DNA of 64,000 nt from Saccharomycopsis crataegensis (GCF_037102585.1 NW_027043829.1:3596001-3660000), one strand, 5' to 3'; counted from the first letter of the stretch, positions 1 through 9,888 are shown. Notes: generated by a model not told the origin, from the letters alone. Translations and numbers: made by a program.

Positions 1-837
1 AATGATGAGGATAGTTTTGATCCTTATGAACCTCAGTATTTTAATTATAAAGAACCTTCTAGTCTTTCAAATGAAATGGCATCTTCTATTCTTCAAGCAG
101 CGCATGGAGAAGTATTTTTGTTCAATTATGGGGTGATTGTATTTTGGAACTTTACGAAATATCAAGAGGAAAATATATTAGCAGATTTATCTTTTTCAAG
201 ATATTCTGATGAAGACGAAGACGATATTTTAATCAACGAAATCCATGAGCAGGATATTGAAACTGAGGAGTTCCATTTTGAATATGATAAGACCACCAAT
301 GTACCGAGAATCTACAATGACATGATTACATTGAAAACTGAAGATCATCTAATCAAAATGACAATATCTCACGCAATTGCACAATCTACCAAACTATGTC
401 GGTTTGAATCTAGGATGTCTGAGGTTTTATACTCAGTGTCTAAGTTCCCAAAGATTTTGGCACTAACTGGACAATTGGGTATAAGTCGTGAACAGTTATT
501 GAAAAAATCTGGTAAATTATTTAAGCTTAGAGTGGATGTTAATTTATCTTCAAACGTTTTGGATATCCCTGAATTTTTCTGGTCATTTGAACCTAGTTTG
601 AACCCGTTGTACGTTGCCGCTAGAGACTACTTGGAGATTGAAGAAAGGGTGGAAGTCATCAACGATCGTTGTAAAGTATTTCTAGAGTTTATTGATGTAA
701 TTTCTGAAAGTATTGCTGAAAACAATATGAATAAAATAACTTGGGTTATTATTGTGATTATCATTATGAGCTTGACGGTTTCTATCCTTGAAATCTTTGT
801 CCGTTATCAAATTTTGACTAGATCATCGAAAAAATAA
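1..837 (+). CDS. RMD8: RMD8/RMD1 family protein (DUF155), 5' end outside window
   Basis: The reading frame is open from the first base of the window, so the N-terminus lies upstream. The first internal Met codon is at 76. The visible 278 residues hold the DUF155 core: a segment reading FLFNYGVIVFWNF followed by an acidic stretch, then EEFHFEYD and RIYNDMITL, then the helical SHAIAQSTKL block. A C-terminal transmembrane helix of about 22 residues (WVIIVIIIMSLTVSILEIF) ends in a short basic tail. This order is typical of yeast Rmd1, Rmd8 and Mrx10. The block between the YGVIVFW and RIYNDMITL motifs fits Rmd8 best from memory, but Rmd1 is possible. The family is linked to sporulation and mitochondrial or endomembrane roles; the molecular function is unknown. 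KGD4 follows on the same strand. Confidence 0.7.
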   Translation, partial: NDEDSFDPYEPQYFNYKEPSSLSNEMASSILQAAHGEVFLFNYGVIVFWNFTKYQEENILADLSFSRYSDEDEDDILINEIHEQDIETEEFHFEYDKTTNVPRIYNDMITLKTEDHLIKMTISHAIAQSTKLCRFESRMSEVLYSVSKFPKILALTGQLGISREQLLKKSGKLFKLRVDVNLSSNVLDIPEFFWSFEPSLNPLYVAARDYLEIEERVEVINDRCKVFLEFIDVISESIAENNMNKITWVIIVIIIMSLTVSILEIFVRYQILTRSSKK

Positions 838-1188
838 TCGTTTGTTGTCACGTCTGCACGTTATATTATAGTTTTATTCTTGGTATCATTATTATTTATT
901 TATTTTAGGGGGGAATATTAGTGAAAAATATATTATATTAGCACATTTTTGTGTAGTATTATTTTGGGTGTAACTGTTTGTACCACCAGCGTGGATCACA
1001 TAATTCCATTGACGGCCCCGGTTTTCTGCTGCAACAAAAAAAAAATAGTGATGAAATGTATCAAAGGCGAAAGGTGGAAGTGATAAAGCATTTGATCATT
1101 ATATACCAGCTTTTATTACATTCTTCGAAAAAGCATATTACACAAAACACTCAATATTCTTTTCATTCCATTCATAATATAATCAAAA
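838..1188. other. intergenic spacer
   Basis: This is AT-rich spacer between the RMD8-like stop codon and the KGD4 start codon. It contains TATTTATTTA-type runs near 890-905. No RNA gene or conserved motif was recognised. An open stretch on the plus strand starting near 978 has no ATG at its beginning and overlaps KGD4 exon 1 in another frame, so it was not called. Confidence 0.5.
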
Positions 1189-1647
1189 ATGAGAAGCTCA
1201 GTTCAACAATTAGCCAAGCATGTTCCAATGATCAAGTTTCCAAACAGAAGTATACCGGGTATGTTTTCTTAATATTATCATGATCATTGAATGGTGTTCT
1301 TAGCTTGCTTATATGCGGTATCTTCAGCCTTTATTTTACACAAGCTGATCACATCATTCACTCATCTAGTAGACATGTGTATGCCTGCAGAATTGAAGGA
1401 ACATACGGAATCATTCAAATACTAATACCTTTAAACAGTCAAGATCGATCTTACTTCAAAGCCACATTTCTTTTCTAATGGCGTTATGCCAGCTTCTCTT
1501 TCTGCTGCTCCAAAAGTCTCTCTTCCTGAAAGTAAGGCCAATATTGATTTAAGATCAGAGTTACCTTTGAGATTCAGATATAGACCAATAGAAGATATTG
1601 AAATTGAGGATATCAATTTCGGTGGTGCTGAAGTTTTGATGAAATAA
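1189..1647 (+). CDS. KGD4: KGD4/YMR31 (mitochondrial ketoglutarate dehydrogenase subunit), one intron
   Basis: Joined exons 1189-1258 and 1439-1647 give 92 residues. Exon 1 reads MRSSVQQLAKHVPMIKFPNR and exon 2 ends in RFRYRPIEDIEIEDINFGG. This matches the yeast Ymr31/Kgd4 pattern: N-terminal PMIKF, then a C-terminal FRYKPI...E..I..GG segment. Kgd4 (MRPS36-like) recruits the E3 subunit to the mitochondrial 2-oxoglutarate dehydrogenase complex. The intron at 1259-1438 has a GTATGT donor, a TACTAAT branch point at about 1422-1428 and an ACAG acceptor. The exon 2 frame has a stop just upstream of the acceptor, so splicing is required. The start is the first ATG of exon 1. Length agrees with the family (about 90-125 residues). 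What is inferred: the exact exon junction, from signals and frame only. Confidence 0.85.
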
Positions 1648-2300
1648 GTACATTATTCGTTCTATTTGTTTATTATATATATATATACACCACATATTGA
1701 TGTCTTGATTACCTGTCAAATGAAGTAGCGTTGTAAATGTAACAATACTAACGCCGCCTATACTAAGACTATTAGAATTTTTCTATTCCTTCGATTTACG
1801 AATATCTCAGAGTATTGATTTCAAATTATGGGTTGTCTTGATTTCCTTTTCTTTTTCTTTTTCTTTTTCTTTTTTATTTAATTTTTTTTTTTTTTTGTTT
1901 CCTCATTTCTGCTTTATATCTTTGATATGTGTTTTCCATACTACAATAAGCTCCTATTGGGAACGCTGTGCGCATAATATTTACATCCGGGCTCAATTCC
2001 AGCAGCCTCGAATTTTTGCCACTATTGAAAATATCAATAAAATAAATATAACGACAGCATCAGCCAAAAACTATTGATCTGGATTATTATTATTCTTCTT
2101 CTTCGTCTTCTTCTTCTTTTCTCATTACTTAACGTCGATTTTTTGTCATAAATCAGTTCCACTTTTCATTGATTTTTTTTGGCTTGTTTTTTTTTTCATT
2201 TTCTTTTGATAAATTACTCCCAAGTCACAGAAAATAGCATCAGGAATCATAACATCTCACAACATAAAATAGCAGAACCAAGTTATTAAAATCAATTATC
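1648..2300. other. intergenic region and PRE4 promoter
   Basis: The spacer between KGD4 and PRE4 carries a TTTCTTTTTC pyrimidine tract at about 1843-1900, a CTTCTTCGTCTT-type repeat at about 2093-2118 and several T runs. These are typical yeast nucleosome-depleting elements. A candidate Rpn4 site is listed separately. The ORF at 1838-2077 is a translation of the pyrimidine tract and is not a gene. Confidence 0.5.
2015..2023 (+). promoter_or_regulatory. possible Rpn4/PACE-like site upstream of PRE4
   Basis: TTTGCCACT matches the reverse form of the yeast proteasome-associated control element (TTTGCCACC) at 8 of 9 bases. It lies about 280 bp upstream of the PRE4 start. Rpn4 control of proteasome genes is well established in yeasts. 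A single near-match in AT-rich DNA is weak evidence. Confidence 0.3.
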
Positions 2301-3098
2301 ATGGAACACGATCCTTTTAAATGGGGCAGACCTGATAACGCCACTTACGGTGACTATGACTACAGAATCTCTAATGCTAAAAATACTGAATTTCCATCGA
2401 TGCATACCCAACAACCAATTGTCACTGGTACTTCTGTCATTGCCATAAAGTATAAGAACGGTATTGTAATGGCTGCTGATAATTTGGGTTCATACGGCTC
2501 ATTGGCTAGGTTCAGTAACATTGAAAGATTGATACCAGTCGGCAAAGATACTGTGGTTGGTATCAGTGGTGATATTTCCGATTTACAATATATTGAAAGA
2601 GCTTTGGATGAGTTGGAAGTGGAGAACGATTATGATGGTGCCAGCCACCCATTCAAGGCTAATCACATACATGAATACTTGAACAAATTATTATATCAAA
2701 GAAGATCTAAATTGAATCCTTTATGGAATGCCGTGGTAGTGGCTGGTATCAACAGTGATAATGAACCATTCTTGGCACATAATGACTTATTGGGTGTTCA
2801 ATTCTCCTCACCAACCTTGGCCACCGGTTTTGGTGCCCATTTAGCCATTCCTTTGTTGAGAAAGGTTGCTGATAAAGAGGAAGACGTTGCCCATGTTACC
2901 AAAGAACAAGCTAGAGAAGCTATATTACAATCCATGAAAGTTTTATTCTATAGAGACGCAAGATCTCTGAATAGATTCAGTTTAGTTACTATTGATAAAG
3001 ACACTGGGATAAGCTTCGAAAAGGATTTGAAGGTTGAAAATATGAGTTGGAAATATGCTGAAACTATCAAAGGGTATGGTAACCTTCAAAAATTCTAG
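2301..3098 (+). CDS. PRE4: 20S proteasome subunit beta-7 (Pre4)
   Basis: The 265-residue protein has a propeptide of about 40 residues. The conserved beta-subunit fold begins at QQPIVTGTSVIAIKYKNGIV, and VGISGDISD, LNPLWNAVVVAG, LGVQFSSPTLATGFGAHLA and VLFYRDARS follow. The pattern matches yeast Pre4, a beta subunit without peptidase activity that sits in the beta ring of the 20S core and contributes its C-terminal tail to half-proteasome assembly. The start is the first ATG, followed directly by the typical MEHDPFKWGRP N-terminus. Residue 223 is encoded by CTG (2967-2969) within the RDARSxNRFSL segment, where the S. cerevisiae protein, as recalled, has serine. In a CUG-Ser yeast this residue would be read as serine. 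Confidence 0.95.
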   Translation: MEHDPFKWGRPDNATYGDYDYRISNAKNTEFPSMHTQQPIVTGTSVIAIKYKNGIVMAADNLGSYGSLARFSNIERLIPVGKDTVVGISGDISDLQYIERALDELEVENDYDGASHPFKANHIHEYLNKLLYQRRSKLNPLWNAVVVAGINSDNEPFLAHNDLLGVQFSSPTLATGFGAHLAIPLLRKVADKEEDVAHVTKEQAREAILQSMKVLFYRDARSLNRFSLVTIDKDTGISFEKDLKVENMSWKYAETIKGYGNLQKF

Positions 3099-3439
3099 GG
3101 AGATCCATCATATCACTTTTTTTTTTTATCTTTTTTAGTTTGAAGCGTCGTCTAGCGAAGCATATGTTTTATTGATCTTATTTTTTATCATGTTACTCTT
3201 TCTTTCATCATTATTTAATAAACGCGAATAAATTATTGTACACCTCATGGATTCTGTATTCTAATCTGAATAGCTTTGCGACTTGAGCAACACATCACAT
3301 TATTATCCCTGAGCAAAGTGGTTCAGATTCGTCACAAGAATGGGAGTAACAAAAATAATATTGATCATATTCCATCCACATACTTTTGAGACCACAAATT
3401 TGAAAAAAATAATGCGACCATGTGTTCGCAAGCCGTGAT
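3099..3439. other. spacer with tRNA-Trp terminator
   Basis: This is the 3' flank of PRE4 and the 3' flank of the minus-strand tRNA-Trp gene. A run of seven A at 3403-3409, read as T7 on the minus strand, is the likely RNA polymerase III terminator, about 30 nt past the tRNA. Nothing else was recognised. Confidence 0.55.
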
Positions 3440-3542
3440 TGACATGGACAGGAATTGAACCTGCAACCCTTCGATTACACGAATAAGCTGTAAGAATATT
3501 CCAAAGCTGGAGTCGAAAGCTCTACCATTGAGCCACCACATC
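3440..3542 (-). tRNA. tRNA-Trp (CCA) with intron
   Basis: Read on the minus strand, the mature parts match yeast tRNA-Trp closely: GGTGGCTCAATGGTAGAGC (D arm and A box), GACTCCA (anticodon loop with CCA) and GGGTTGCAGGTTCAATTCC (T arm and B box). The acceptor stem GATGTGG pairs with CCATGTC with two G-U pairs, and A is the discriminator. The gene is 103 nt long against 72 nt for the mature tRNA, so an intron of about 31 nt lies just 3' of the anticodon. The intron contains TTTGGAA, which can pair with the anticodon as usual for tRNA introns. The LINE array begins 54 bp from its 5' end. Confidence 0.95.
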
Positions 3543-3591
3543 ACGATATTCTTCTATTAATTCATATCAATAAATATAGATGGTTTTCAGC

Positions 3592-3596
3592 TTGAA
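3592..3596. repeat. 5' target-site duplication of LINE 1
   Basis: TTGAA directly precedes the A-rich 5' UTR of the first LINE and is found again directly after its poly(A) tail at 9984-9988. With this boundary the 5' UTR is 35 nt, the same as deduced independently for the third element. A 5-bp match is short, so the boundary may be off by a few bases. Confidence 0.55.
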
Positions 3597-3631
3597 TAAA
3601 AAAAAAAAAAATAAATAAAACTGATTTTATC

Positions 3632-6340
3632 ATGAGAACCACTAGAAATAGTAATAAAGCTACTCCAAACTACTCCACCGACCCTACTAATGATCCCCCA
3701 ATCATTGAAACCCCGGTTTCTTTGGGCTCTTCATTGGATGTTGGCGCAACATCTGAAACCCCGATCCCGATAGCAAACATAAACAAACAAGCTAAAGATC
3801 AAGATTCCGATGAAGAAATTACTGATGCAGCCGACAATACTATTAATAGTACTGTTGAAACCTTTTTAACTGCTTCAGAAGATCCTGAAGCGGACCAAAA
3901 CATGGATTCCAACGCCATTTCTACCCCAACTACCTCTCCAGCAATTAATGTTTCTTCAGTTGATTGCGATCGCAATTCTCATGCAGCATGTGACACTGAC
4001 ATTGACATGCACAATCCTGTTATTCCAACCCAAGCCGTTATTTCTACTGATTTTATTAATGAAAACTCCGAAAACCAAAAAAAAATCGAAAATTCTCAAA
4101 ACCCAAAAAAAAATTCTGTTTCTGTTCCTTCTGTTTCTGTTCCTTCTGTTCCTGTTCCCTCTGTCTCACCTTCTACTGTCGCCTCTCCAACTACGGCCTC
4201 CAATCCGGTGGCTCCAGCTGTCAATGTGACAAGACCAATCCAAACCTATGCTCAAGCCACCGCTGGAGACAAGCGCACACCTCGAGCCACTACAAACACC
4301 AATGATCCATCCTTCCAAAACGTGTTGATGAAATTTGAAAGAACTTTCAAATGGGCAAGTCACATCAAAATCCTTGACTTTAAGCACCGCGACGTATTGG
4401 AATATGCCATAAGCGAGAAACGCAAATCAGGAAAATTGTTCTCCACCTCCAATCCTGCTATTATTAAATCCAAAGAAAAACGCGAGGAACTCGTCAAGAT
4501 CATGGAAATTGAAGATTTCTTCCAAAACTACACCAGTTTTAATATGACAAACGAATTCAACAGATTAAGAAACTCTAGAATCAGCTTGGAGAACTACTTG
4601 GAATTTATCATGAGCCAACAGCATCTTAAGGATATCTTAATCTACTTTAAGATCCCAAAAGATATCTTTACAGAGTTTCCTCTTGAAAAACACTTGGAAT
4701 CCATCAAAAACGGACTCACTAAGTTATCCAAAGAACTTGATACTATTACACAGTCATCCAACGAACCAGATAAGGATTTGATCATAATCAGGGAAAACTT
4801 AAAAGGGGCCCTCAACCACTTGGTTATTTTTAATAAGAAGATCTGCCTTAACTCAAACTTCATCCCAAACCCTCAGGATACAGGCTCTGATATCTTCAAG
4901 AAGGACAGAAATCTTTTAATTGAATATCTTAACATCCACCTTAAAGTTACAGTTGGAAATTATACCTACACGCCAGGGTCTTTGTTAAATACAATGAATA
5001 AGGAATCCCATTTAATTGAGATTGAAATGAATTCCGAATTTACTGAATTTAACCGGGAAAAACTTCTTGACCATGTCTTCAATGAATCCGGAATTGATCC
5101 ATCATCCTTCTTTCCAATCAACACCGTTCACTTTACGGAAGAAGCTAGCAAAGCTGCCAGTATTGTCACTTATGGTTATATTGAAATTGACTCAGGAAAA
5201 TCCCTTCCACTCTTCAATGACAAAAATTTCCGCTCCAGAGTCATCACGAAATGCGTCCACTGCACTGCATGTGGTTCCCGTGAACACACTCGTTTTGACT
5301 GCAAGACGTCATCTTGTGCCATTTGCAAGAAATTATCCCATAGGGCAAAAGATTGTTATTTCAAAAAGCAACAAAGAGCACCTATTGTGAATCCGGAAGA
5401 TCCAGAAAAACACTCTCCGAAACAAAATTCTGGAAAAGCAGTCAAACCAAACCACAAATCAAACTATGGTTTTCAGACTGTCGAAAAAAGAAAAATAAAA
5501 CTGAATAAACCGGCTACTCCAGAATATTCTAAACCACATTCAAACCCTTTCGACTTATTGGCAAATGAAGAAGAAAATGTTGATGATTCAATTATTGATG
5601 AGGACGATACTTTGGAAAAGAACTACCCATCCAATGAGGAAGATGCTTTAGAGGAAGGCCTCTCTACTGATGCAGACCAATCCATGGATGAACTCGAAAC
5701 CTCTACAACCCAACACACTGCTACTCTCAGACATCAAACCAAACCAATAGAATTATTGTCCAAGAAAGGTAAATCTAAGAAGCACGCCAAGTTCGCGGCC
5801 ATTAGCGCCATCAAGCTGGCCCATATTAGCAAGGTCTCCAAAAAGATCCTCGCCTCACCTTCATCCCACCCTCAGGTCCGTGTTTCTCGCAGACATCAAG
5901 AAGTAAACTCACAACATCATACTACTTCTTCTGCTGCCAACATTCCTCCTTCACCTACCCCTGCCCGTGATACTGTCACTTCCTCGGCTCTGGCCACTTC
6001 TTCTATCCCTGCTTCTGCCCCTGCTTCTGCCCCTGCTTCTGCCCCTGCTTCTGCCCCTGATTCTGTCCCTGCTTCTGTCCCTACCTCTGTTCCTACCCCT
6101 ATTACTACCTCACCTCATTCTACCTCACCTCATTCAGCTTCCCCCTTCTCAAAACATCCAACTATCCTGGAAAACTTAGACAAAATGCCCACGCCACTGG
6201 AATCATTTACTCCCCGGCCAATGAAGCTTCTGTCAAAAGAACAATCTTCCCCCCTGGAGGATAACAACAACGAAATAAATTCACCTCAATCAGATGGCTC
6301 AAATGTCACAAAAAACGCCTCTCATACACAAAATGAGTAA
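3632..6340 (+). CDS. LINE 1 ORF1 protein with two CCHC zinc knuckles
   Basis: The 902-residue ORF1 product probably binds and packages element RNA. Two CX2CX4HX4C knuckles, CTACGSREHTRFDC and CAICKKLSHRAKDC, lie at about residues 545-580. The N-terminal 200 residues are acidic and Ser/Thr/Pro-rich with SVPSVSVP-type repeats. The C-terminal region has a 12-nt tandem repeat encoding PASA units (about 6007-6060). N-terminal motifs NYSTDPTNDPP, SDEEIT and VDCDRN are shared with ORF1 of the third element. The stop overlaps the ORF2 start (ATGAGTAA at 6333-6340), which suggests termination-reinitiation. The length is large compared with mammalian L1 ORF1. Confidence 0.9.
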   Translation: MRTTRNSNKATPNYSTDPTNDPPIIETPVSLGSSLDVGATSETPIPIANINKQAKDQDSDEEITDAADNTINSTVETFLTASEDPEADQNMDSNAISTPTTSPAINVSSVDCDRNSHAACDTDIDMHNPVIPTQAVISTDFINENSENQKKIENSQNPKKNSVSVPSVSVPSVPVPSVSPSTVASPTTASNPVAPAVNVTRPIQTYAQATAGDKRTPRATTNTNDPSFQNVLMKFERTFKWASHIKILDFKHRDVLEYAISEKRKSGKLFSTSNPAIIKSKEKREELVKIMEIEDFFQNYTSFNMTNEFNRLRNSRISLENYLEFIMSQQHLKDILIYFKIPKDIFTEFPLEKHLESIKNGLTKLSKELDTITQSSNEPDKDLIIIRENLKGALNHLVIFNKKICLNSNFIPNPQDTGSDIFKKDRNLLIEYLNIHLKVTVGNYTYTPGSLLNTMNKESHLIEIEMNSEFTEFNREKLLDHVFNESGIDPSSFFPINTVHFTEEASKAASIVTYGYIEIDSGKSLPLFNDKNFRSRVITKCVHCTACGSREHTRFDCKTSSCAICKKLSHRAKDCYFKKQQRAPIVNPEDPEKHSPKQNSGKAVKPNHKSNYGFQTVEKRKIKLNKPATPEYSKPHSNPFDLLANEEENVDDSIIDEDDTLEKNYPSNEEDALEEGLSTDADQSMDELETSTTQHTATLRHQTKPIELLSKKGKSKKHAKFAAISAIKLAHISKVSKKILASPSSHPQVRVSRRHQEVNSQHHTTSSAANIPPSPTPARDTVTSSALATSSIPASAPASAPASAPASAPDSVPASVPTSVPTPITTSPHSTSPHSASPFSKHPTILENLDKMPTPLESFTPRPMKLLSKEQSSPLEDNNNEINSPQSDGSNVTKNASHTQNE
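3963..3976. repeat. conserved palindrome inside LINE 1 ORF1
   Basis: ATTGCGATCGCAAT is a perfect 14-bp palindrome, 331 nt past the ORF1 start codon. It encodes part of VDCDRN. The equivalent palindrome in the third element is at 13639-13654, 333 nt past its start codon. It may be a protein-binding site or only a conserved codon run. Confidence 0.5.
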
Positions 6341-9300
6341 ACTATCGATCATTAGTCAAAACATCCAAAGATTGAGATTGGATGACTCCAAAATTCTCCA
6401 TCTATCAAACCAATATAACATTTCAATGTTTCAAGAACTTAATCTTGGCGAGGACTTCCTCTTCCAACACCAAAACAAAAAAATTTATAAAAATACTCCA
6501 TCATCCCGCACAGCTATTATAATTGAGGACCACATAAAGGTCGTTGATCATTCATTGCTAACAATTGCAGTACTGAGCCAGCTCCAGGTTTATATCACAG
6601 ATGCCATTATTGAACAAGATGCCAATAACTGGCTTTGGCTAATCAATATCTACAACCCATCTGCTGATTACCAAAAACAAATCCTCCTTCAAAATCAACT
6701 CTCCATCACCCTCCAAACCCAGCTTACCGCTCTCAGAGCGAGAAGCAACAATAAGACCATCAACATTATTCTCGGAGGTGACTTTAATAATTTTGTCAAT
6801 TCAAGAGACTCTGCTAACTTCCGTTCTCGCGAACAAAGATCGTCCGAGTCGCTTAAAAAGCTAATCAAAACTTTCAAGCTAGCAGATATCTATGAACATC
6901 CAAAATTGCACCAGATTAAAAAGAATTGGACTAACCAATCCACCACGGAAGAAAGTAGTCGCAGAATAGATCGTTTTTATATCAGTCAGTCCATGATCTC
7001 CGACAAAAACAGATTTCATATTCAAATGTCCCAACAAAACTATCTAAAGTCTTCTTCAACTCACGATTCTATTATTCTTGAAATCAACACTCAACCTCAT
7101 GCAATGACTTACATCCCCCAACATAATATTATTAAAAATCATATTATTCAATGGCTTCTGAAGATCAAGTTTCCACCCACTGTGAACTCTACTTCAGACC
7201 TCATTTCCGAGATTCGCTTGAAGCTGAATTTTTTGACGATGGTACACAAGAAAATAACAGAAAATACTGATGAACCAAATTATTATGACCACATAAGAAC
7301 TAGGTTCCACCAACACTCCAGACCGCGCCCAATCAAAGCCCTCAAAGCTTCAGATGGCGCTTTATTGACATCACAGCAAGACATGCTTCTAGAAGTAACC
7401 AATTACTATCAAAAACTCTACGATGGATCTCGTGGTTCAAAGAGCTCGGAAAATATAGAAAGGTTCATCAACGCCTCCTTGGGAGATCAGATACCACTAA
7501 CCAACACTGAATCCAACAACTTGAACAAACCAATCACCATGACAGAATTGGAATATGCAGTTACTGAATCCAATACTCAATCCGCCCCCGGGGTAGATGG
7601 TATACCATACGGCGTTTATAAGTCTCTCTTTCCTCAGATAAAACACATACTTCTAAAAGAATTTAACCAAATTCTTTCTTCAGGGGAAATTCCATTCAAC
7701 TATCGAACCATAAAATTCACTCTCATACCAAAACCAAACAAAGATGTTCAAAAAGTGGAGAATTACAGGCCCATAGCATTAATCAACACAAATTTGAAAC
7801 TCTTTTCCAGCATCATCAACGCCCGTTTGCTCCCGTTCTTGCAAAAAATTATCGGCCCAAATCAAGTTGGTTTCATACCTGAAAGATCCTCCTTCTCTAA
7901 TATAACAATTTTCGGTGACTTGCTTTCCAGTTTAATATCCCCACAAGACAAGCCACATGTCAATCATTCTACTAACCACCGAATCATGCTTGCTGACTTT
8001 GAAAAGGTTTTTGACCAGATTTCCCATCTATACCTTAAAATATTACTTCGAAAACTCAATTTTGGAAAAATGACGGAAACTATTCACGCTATCCTTACCA
8101 AAGCCCTCGGAACCATTTGCCTAAATAACATTACAGGCCCTTCTTTCCCATTAAGAAACGGAACCCTTCAGGGCAACCCACTTTCACCAACAATTTTCGC
8201 GTTAGCCCTTGAACCTTTTCTAAGAGCCATCCAAAGATTAAATAAAGGATTCAGTTACAACCATAAGATCCAACCAAACATCATCCCCAGAGTCAAATAC
8301 CTTGCCTATGCAGATGATGTTACCTTATTCTTGAGAGATCATAATGACTTCAAAAACACTATGAAGATAATTCAGGCGTTCGAACAAGTCAGTGGTTCTA
8401 AATTAAACAAAAGCAAATCCAGATTAATTGTTCCATGCGATCAAATACCATTCCAGTCCGACTTCCAAATAGATATTGCTGACAATAATTATGAAACCCA
8501 ATATCTAGGCGTTAAAATTGGGAACTCGAGTCAAACCTGGCCTAATACTCTCCAAAAAGACATCAGCACCAAATATTACATGACCAACATGAGTTCACTA
8601 CCAATATCAAGTCAAATAGTCGGATATAACACATATATCTTGTCTAAGCTATATTACCACGAGATTCATGCACCTATGCTTCCAGACCAAATAGATTTGC
8701 TAGAACAATCCATCAAAAACCAGGTGAACAAAAAACTGAAAATCTCCATGGACACTTTAAAAACAAGCCCATTGAAAGGAGGATATGGCATGGTGGATAT
8801 CAAAAGCCAATTGAGCTACCGCAAGGCAAAAATCTTTCAACAACTCTTTCTCCAATCTTTAAACCCATATTGCCAGTTACTCCGATTCAAGCTCCAACTA
8901 GCAATAAACATGATCATCAAACAAAATCTATCCGAGGAAGAGCAGTCGATACAAGGATATATAAAAACCCAATACTGGTGGCGGTTAATATTGGGTGACC
9001 AGATCAATATCAAGAATAAGAGAGAAAGCAGGTCCATACTCAACCAGGTTATAAATCTTCCAATGTTTACCACAGCGGAAAAATGTGCTTTTGTAGCTTG
9101 GTATAAATTATTGTCCAAACCAATATCTCAACAACAAACATTGAGCCCAATGAATATCAAACACTCAGACCTTGCCAAGTCCATTCAAGACGGTATACCA
9201 ACTATCTATCAAATGGAGATCCCAAAACTGGTCATGGAGTTTGAACACAAACAGGGAAGCAAGAAAAAAAGAGCCAGAATTGATAAACATAAATTATCCA

Positions 9301-9764
9301 CCACTTTAACCAATATCCAAGAAGTCACCCAAACGAAACAAAACTCTTTCTGGAAGAGACTCCACAAATACCAACATAATAGCCCTGGTTACTTTGAAAA
9401 CATACACATATTCCACTTAGGTGCTGAACAATTTTTTTACCAACATAGAAAATGTCACTATTGCGGGCTCGAAACCGTCTCTCAAGACCAACAACATGAA
9501 TCACCAGAACTCCAAGTCAAGATCAAAATGACCCATTTCCTAATTCAATGCCCATTATCAACCGAGTTATGGTCAAGATTGAAAATCCCAATTCCATTAG
9601 CATGGAATAACTTAATCGCTCCCAATCATTCAGAATCAACAATCAAAAAGATCGACCGCTATCTATGCTATCAACGCAAACTCTCACGCCTAAGATATCA
9701 TAACCAAATTGATTGGAACACATCAATTAACAACTTGATTTATATCATTACTACTGGGAGCTGA
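6333..9764 (+). CDS. LINE 1 ORF2 protein: endonuclease-reverse transcriptase
   Basis: The 1,143-residue protein makes and integrates element cDNA by target-primed reverse transcription. The N-terminal APE-like endonuclease shows SQNIQRL, FQELNL, LGGDFNNF and STHDSI. The reverse transcriptase shows LIPKPNKD, NYRPIALINTNLK, FIPERSSF, LADFEKVFDQ, NGTLQGNPLSP and the catalytic YLAYADD at about residue 658. A C-terminal CCHC-like motif (CHYC...HFLIQC) begins near residue 1040, as in L1 and Zorro ORF2. The start at 6333 was chosen because it fits the start of the third element's ORF2 and overlaps the ORF1 stop. An upstream in-frame ATG at 6294 lies inside ORF1 and adds 13 unrelated residues. Confidence 0.9.
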   Translation: MSKLSIISQNIQRLRLDDSKILHLSNQYNISMFQELNLGEDFLFQHQNKKIYKNTPSSRTAIIIEDHIKVVDHSLLTIAVLSQLQVYITDAIIEQDANNWLWLINIYNPSADYQKQILLQNQLSITLQTQLTALRARSNNKTINIILGGDFNNFVNSRDSANFRSREQRSSESLKKLIKTFKLADIYEHPKLHQIKKNWTNQSTTEESSRRIDRFYISQSMISDKNRFHIQMSQQNYLKSSSTHDSIILEINTQPHAMTYIPQHNIIKNHIIQWLLKIKFPPTVNSTSDLISEIRLKLNFLTMVHKKITENTDEPNYYDHIRTRFHQHSRPRPIKALKASDGALLTSQQDMLLEVTNYYQKLYDGSRGSKSSENIERFINASLGDQIPLTNTESNNLNKPITMTELEYAVTESNTQSAPGVDGIPYGVYKSLFPQIKHILLKEFNQILSSGEIPFNYRTIKFTLIPKPNKDVQKVENYRPIALINTNLKLFSSIINARLLPFLQKIIGPNQVGFIPERSSFSNITIFGDLLSSLISPQDKPHVNHSTNHRIMLADFEKVFDQISHLYLKILLRKLNFGKMTETIHAILTKALGTICLNNITGPSFPLRNGTLQGNPLSPTIFALALEPFLRAIQRLNKGFSYNHKIQPNIIPRVKYLAYADDVTLFLRDHNDFKNTMKIIQAFEQVSGSKLNKSKSRLIVPCDQIPFQSDFQIDIADNNYETQYLGVKIGNSSQTWPNTLQKDISTKYYMTNMSSLPISSQIVGYNTYILSKLYYHEIHAPMLPDQIDLLEQSIKNQVNKKLKISMDTLKTSPLKGGYGMVDIKSQLSYRKAKIFQQLFLQSLNPYCQLLRFKLQLAINMIIKQNLSEEEQSIQGYIKTQYWWRLILGDQINIKNKRESRSILNQVINLPMFTTAEKCAFVAWYKLLSKPISQQQTLSPMNIKHSDLAKSIQDGIPTIYQMEIPKLVMEFEHKQGSKKKRARIDKHKLSTTLTNIQEVTQTKQNSFWKRLHKYQHNSPGYFENIHIFHLGAEQFFYQHRKCHYCGLETVSQDQQHESPELQVKIKMTHFLIQCPLSTELWSRLKIPIPLAWNNLIAPNHSESTIKKIDRYLCYQRKLSRLRYHNQIDWNTSINNLIYIITTGS

Positions 9765-9858
9765 ATAGTCGATCAAAACAAAAAAGAAAAAAAAAAAAAA
9801 ATTAACAAAAACAATAACAAAAAGACATTTTATTTAAATACTAATAATTATCACTAAA

Positions 9859-9888
9859 GGGTTTTTCACCATATGATATGGTTTTCCC
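9859..9888 (+). promoter_or_regulatory. conserved 3'-UTR hairpin of LINE 1
   Basis: GGGTTTTTCACCAT and ATGGTTTTCCC flank a five-base loop segment. The inner CCAT/ATGG and outer GGG/CCC parts pair around a U-rich internal loop. The same arms occur in the 3' UTRs of the other two elements, although the surrounding 3' UTR differs. A role in recognition of the RNA 3' end by the reverse transcriptase is inferred. Confidence 0.6.

Noticed and set aside
978-1283. Plus-strand frame of 101 codons
   Set aside because: It does not begin with ATG and overlaps KGD4 exon 1 in another frame.
1838-2077. Plus-strand frame rich in Phe and Ser
   Set aside because: It is the translation of a pyrimidine-rich promoter tract upstream of PRE4.
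6294-6332. Longer start for LINE 1 ORF2
   Set aside because: The extra 13 residues lie within ORF1, and the start at 6333 matches LINE 3 ORF2.
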